Below are positions 63,531 to 64,000 of a stretch of DNA of 64,000 nucleotides, piece after piece. The notes beneath the pieces are model-generated. The model did no database searches and was not told the origin of the DNA. It saw only the letters and a list, made by a program, of their open reading frames with translations. Location of the stretch: NCBI RefSeq assembly GCF_964204645.1, contig NC_134030.1:19473110-19537109 (forward strand). Direction: 5' to 3'. This DNA is from Tubulanus polymorphus (taxonomy: Eukaryota > Nemertea > Palaeonemertea > Tubulaniformes > Tubulanidae). Position 1 is the first letter of the stretch, and every line of letters starts with the position of its first letter. Position numbers and translations under genes: made by a program.

Positions 63531-64000
63531 ATGGGAGCAAATAAGAAGTACTACTGTCAAACATGTAGAATTAATATAGATAAATCCCAAAAAGCAAGAC
63601 ACGATAAAACTAGAACACATTTAGAAAATAAATTAAATATAAAGATGATATATAAGAAACTAAATTAGATGAATTAAAGAATGATAAAGAAACATACAAA
63701 TGTGATACACGTAATCAATCATTCGGTGATAAAATATATTATAAAGAACATTTAAAATCTAAACGTCGTATTAGAAATATGAATAATGATAACTTATTTT
63801 CATTATTTAACATTAAAAATTATATCTCAGCAACAAATTTAGTGTATGGAAGACAATATAAAATTGATATTATTTCTATAATCAATCAAATATTATCAAA
63901 TGAAGCATATTTAATTATTGAACTGATAGATAATGGAATCAAAAATCCTAACATATTTAATACAGTTTTAAATCTTAAAGAAACTTTAGATGAAAAAATT
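63531..64000 (+). pseudogene. A/T-rich element B, zinc-finger-like ORF (broken, runs off window)
   Basis: A first frame of 45 codons from 63531 (MGANKKYYCQTCRINID...) has YCxxC and later two His, a C2H2-type zinc-finger layout. It stops at 63668. Another frame, open from about 63660 to the window end, continues with a second finger-like motif (TYKCDTRNQSF, then HLKSKR) in which the second cysteine appears replaced by Arg. Change of frame with continued motif indicates one frameshift. Extreme A/T and Lys/Asn/Ile content contrasts with the adjacent host exons. Family unknown; a large DNA transposon or virus-like integrated element is possible. Only the broken remnant is described. Confidence 0.5.

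Overview
This is a window of nuclear DNA from an animal, most likely a marine invertebrate and possibly a spiralian, though the sequence does not settle the phylum. Genes are sparse, coding exons are short and separated by GT-AG introns, there is no operon structure, and most of the DNA is repeats: tRNA-derived SINEs, 3' ends of LINEs, palindromic (foldback) elements, MITEs, a PIF/Harbinger relic and several satellite arrays. No bacterial, CRISPR or prophage features are present.

The first 40 kb holds almost no recognisable genes. It carries a 47-bp tandem array (2.3-3.4 kb), a 109-bp satellite found in five separate arrays on both strands, a 77-bp unit with ACTAGCGACACC that also forms one end of a dispersed element of about 270-330 bp, a (GGTC)n block, two 39-bp arrays facing each other (22-23.7 kb), a 42-bp array (24.5-25.3 kb), and foldback elements including one with 574-bp arms (29.97-31.70 kb). 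One likely coding exon on the minus strand (32.4-32.7 kb) ends in a cysteine pattern of the Ly6/uPAR three-finger family and is followed by a poly(A) signal.

From 40.9 to 63.1 kb lies the main gene content: a plus-strand cluster of secreted proteins. Three tandem paralogues (40943-43835, 45072-49049, 54310-57284) share the same four-exon layout with identical intron phases: signal peptide, a two-exon extracellular domain of unknown family, and a C-terminal PAN/Apple-like domain. A fourth gene (60321-63142) also starts with a signal peptide and ends with a PAN-like domain, but its middle exons are unrelated. The paralogues share a promoter block and ancestral transposon insertions inside their introns, while their exons are near-identical even at silent sites. 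This suggests exon-scale gene conversion. A decayed intron 1 relic upstream (39.24-39.41 kb) points to an older lost copy.

Two very A/T-rich elements with a shared hairpin/terminal repeat motif and frameshifted reading frames interrupt the cluster, one in intron 1 of the third paralogue and one after the fourth gene, running off the window. They look like relics of an uncharacterised mobile element and are the least explained sequence here.
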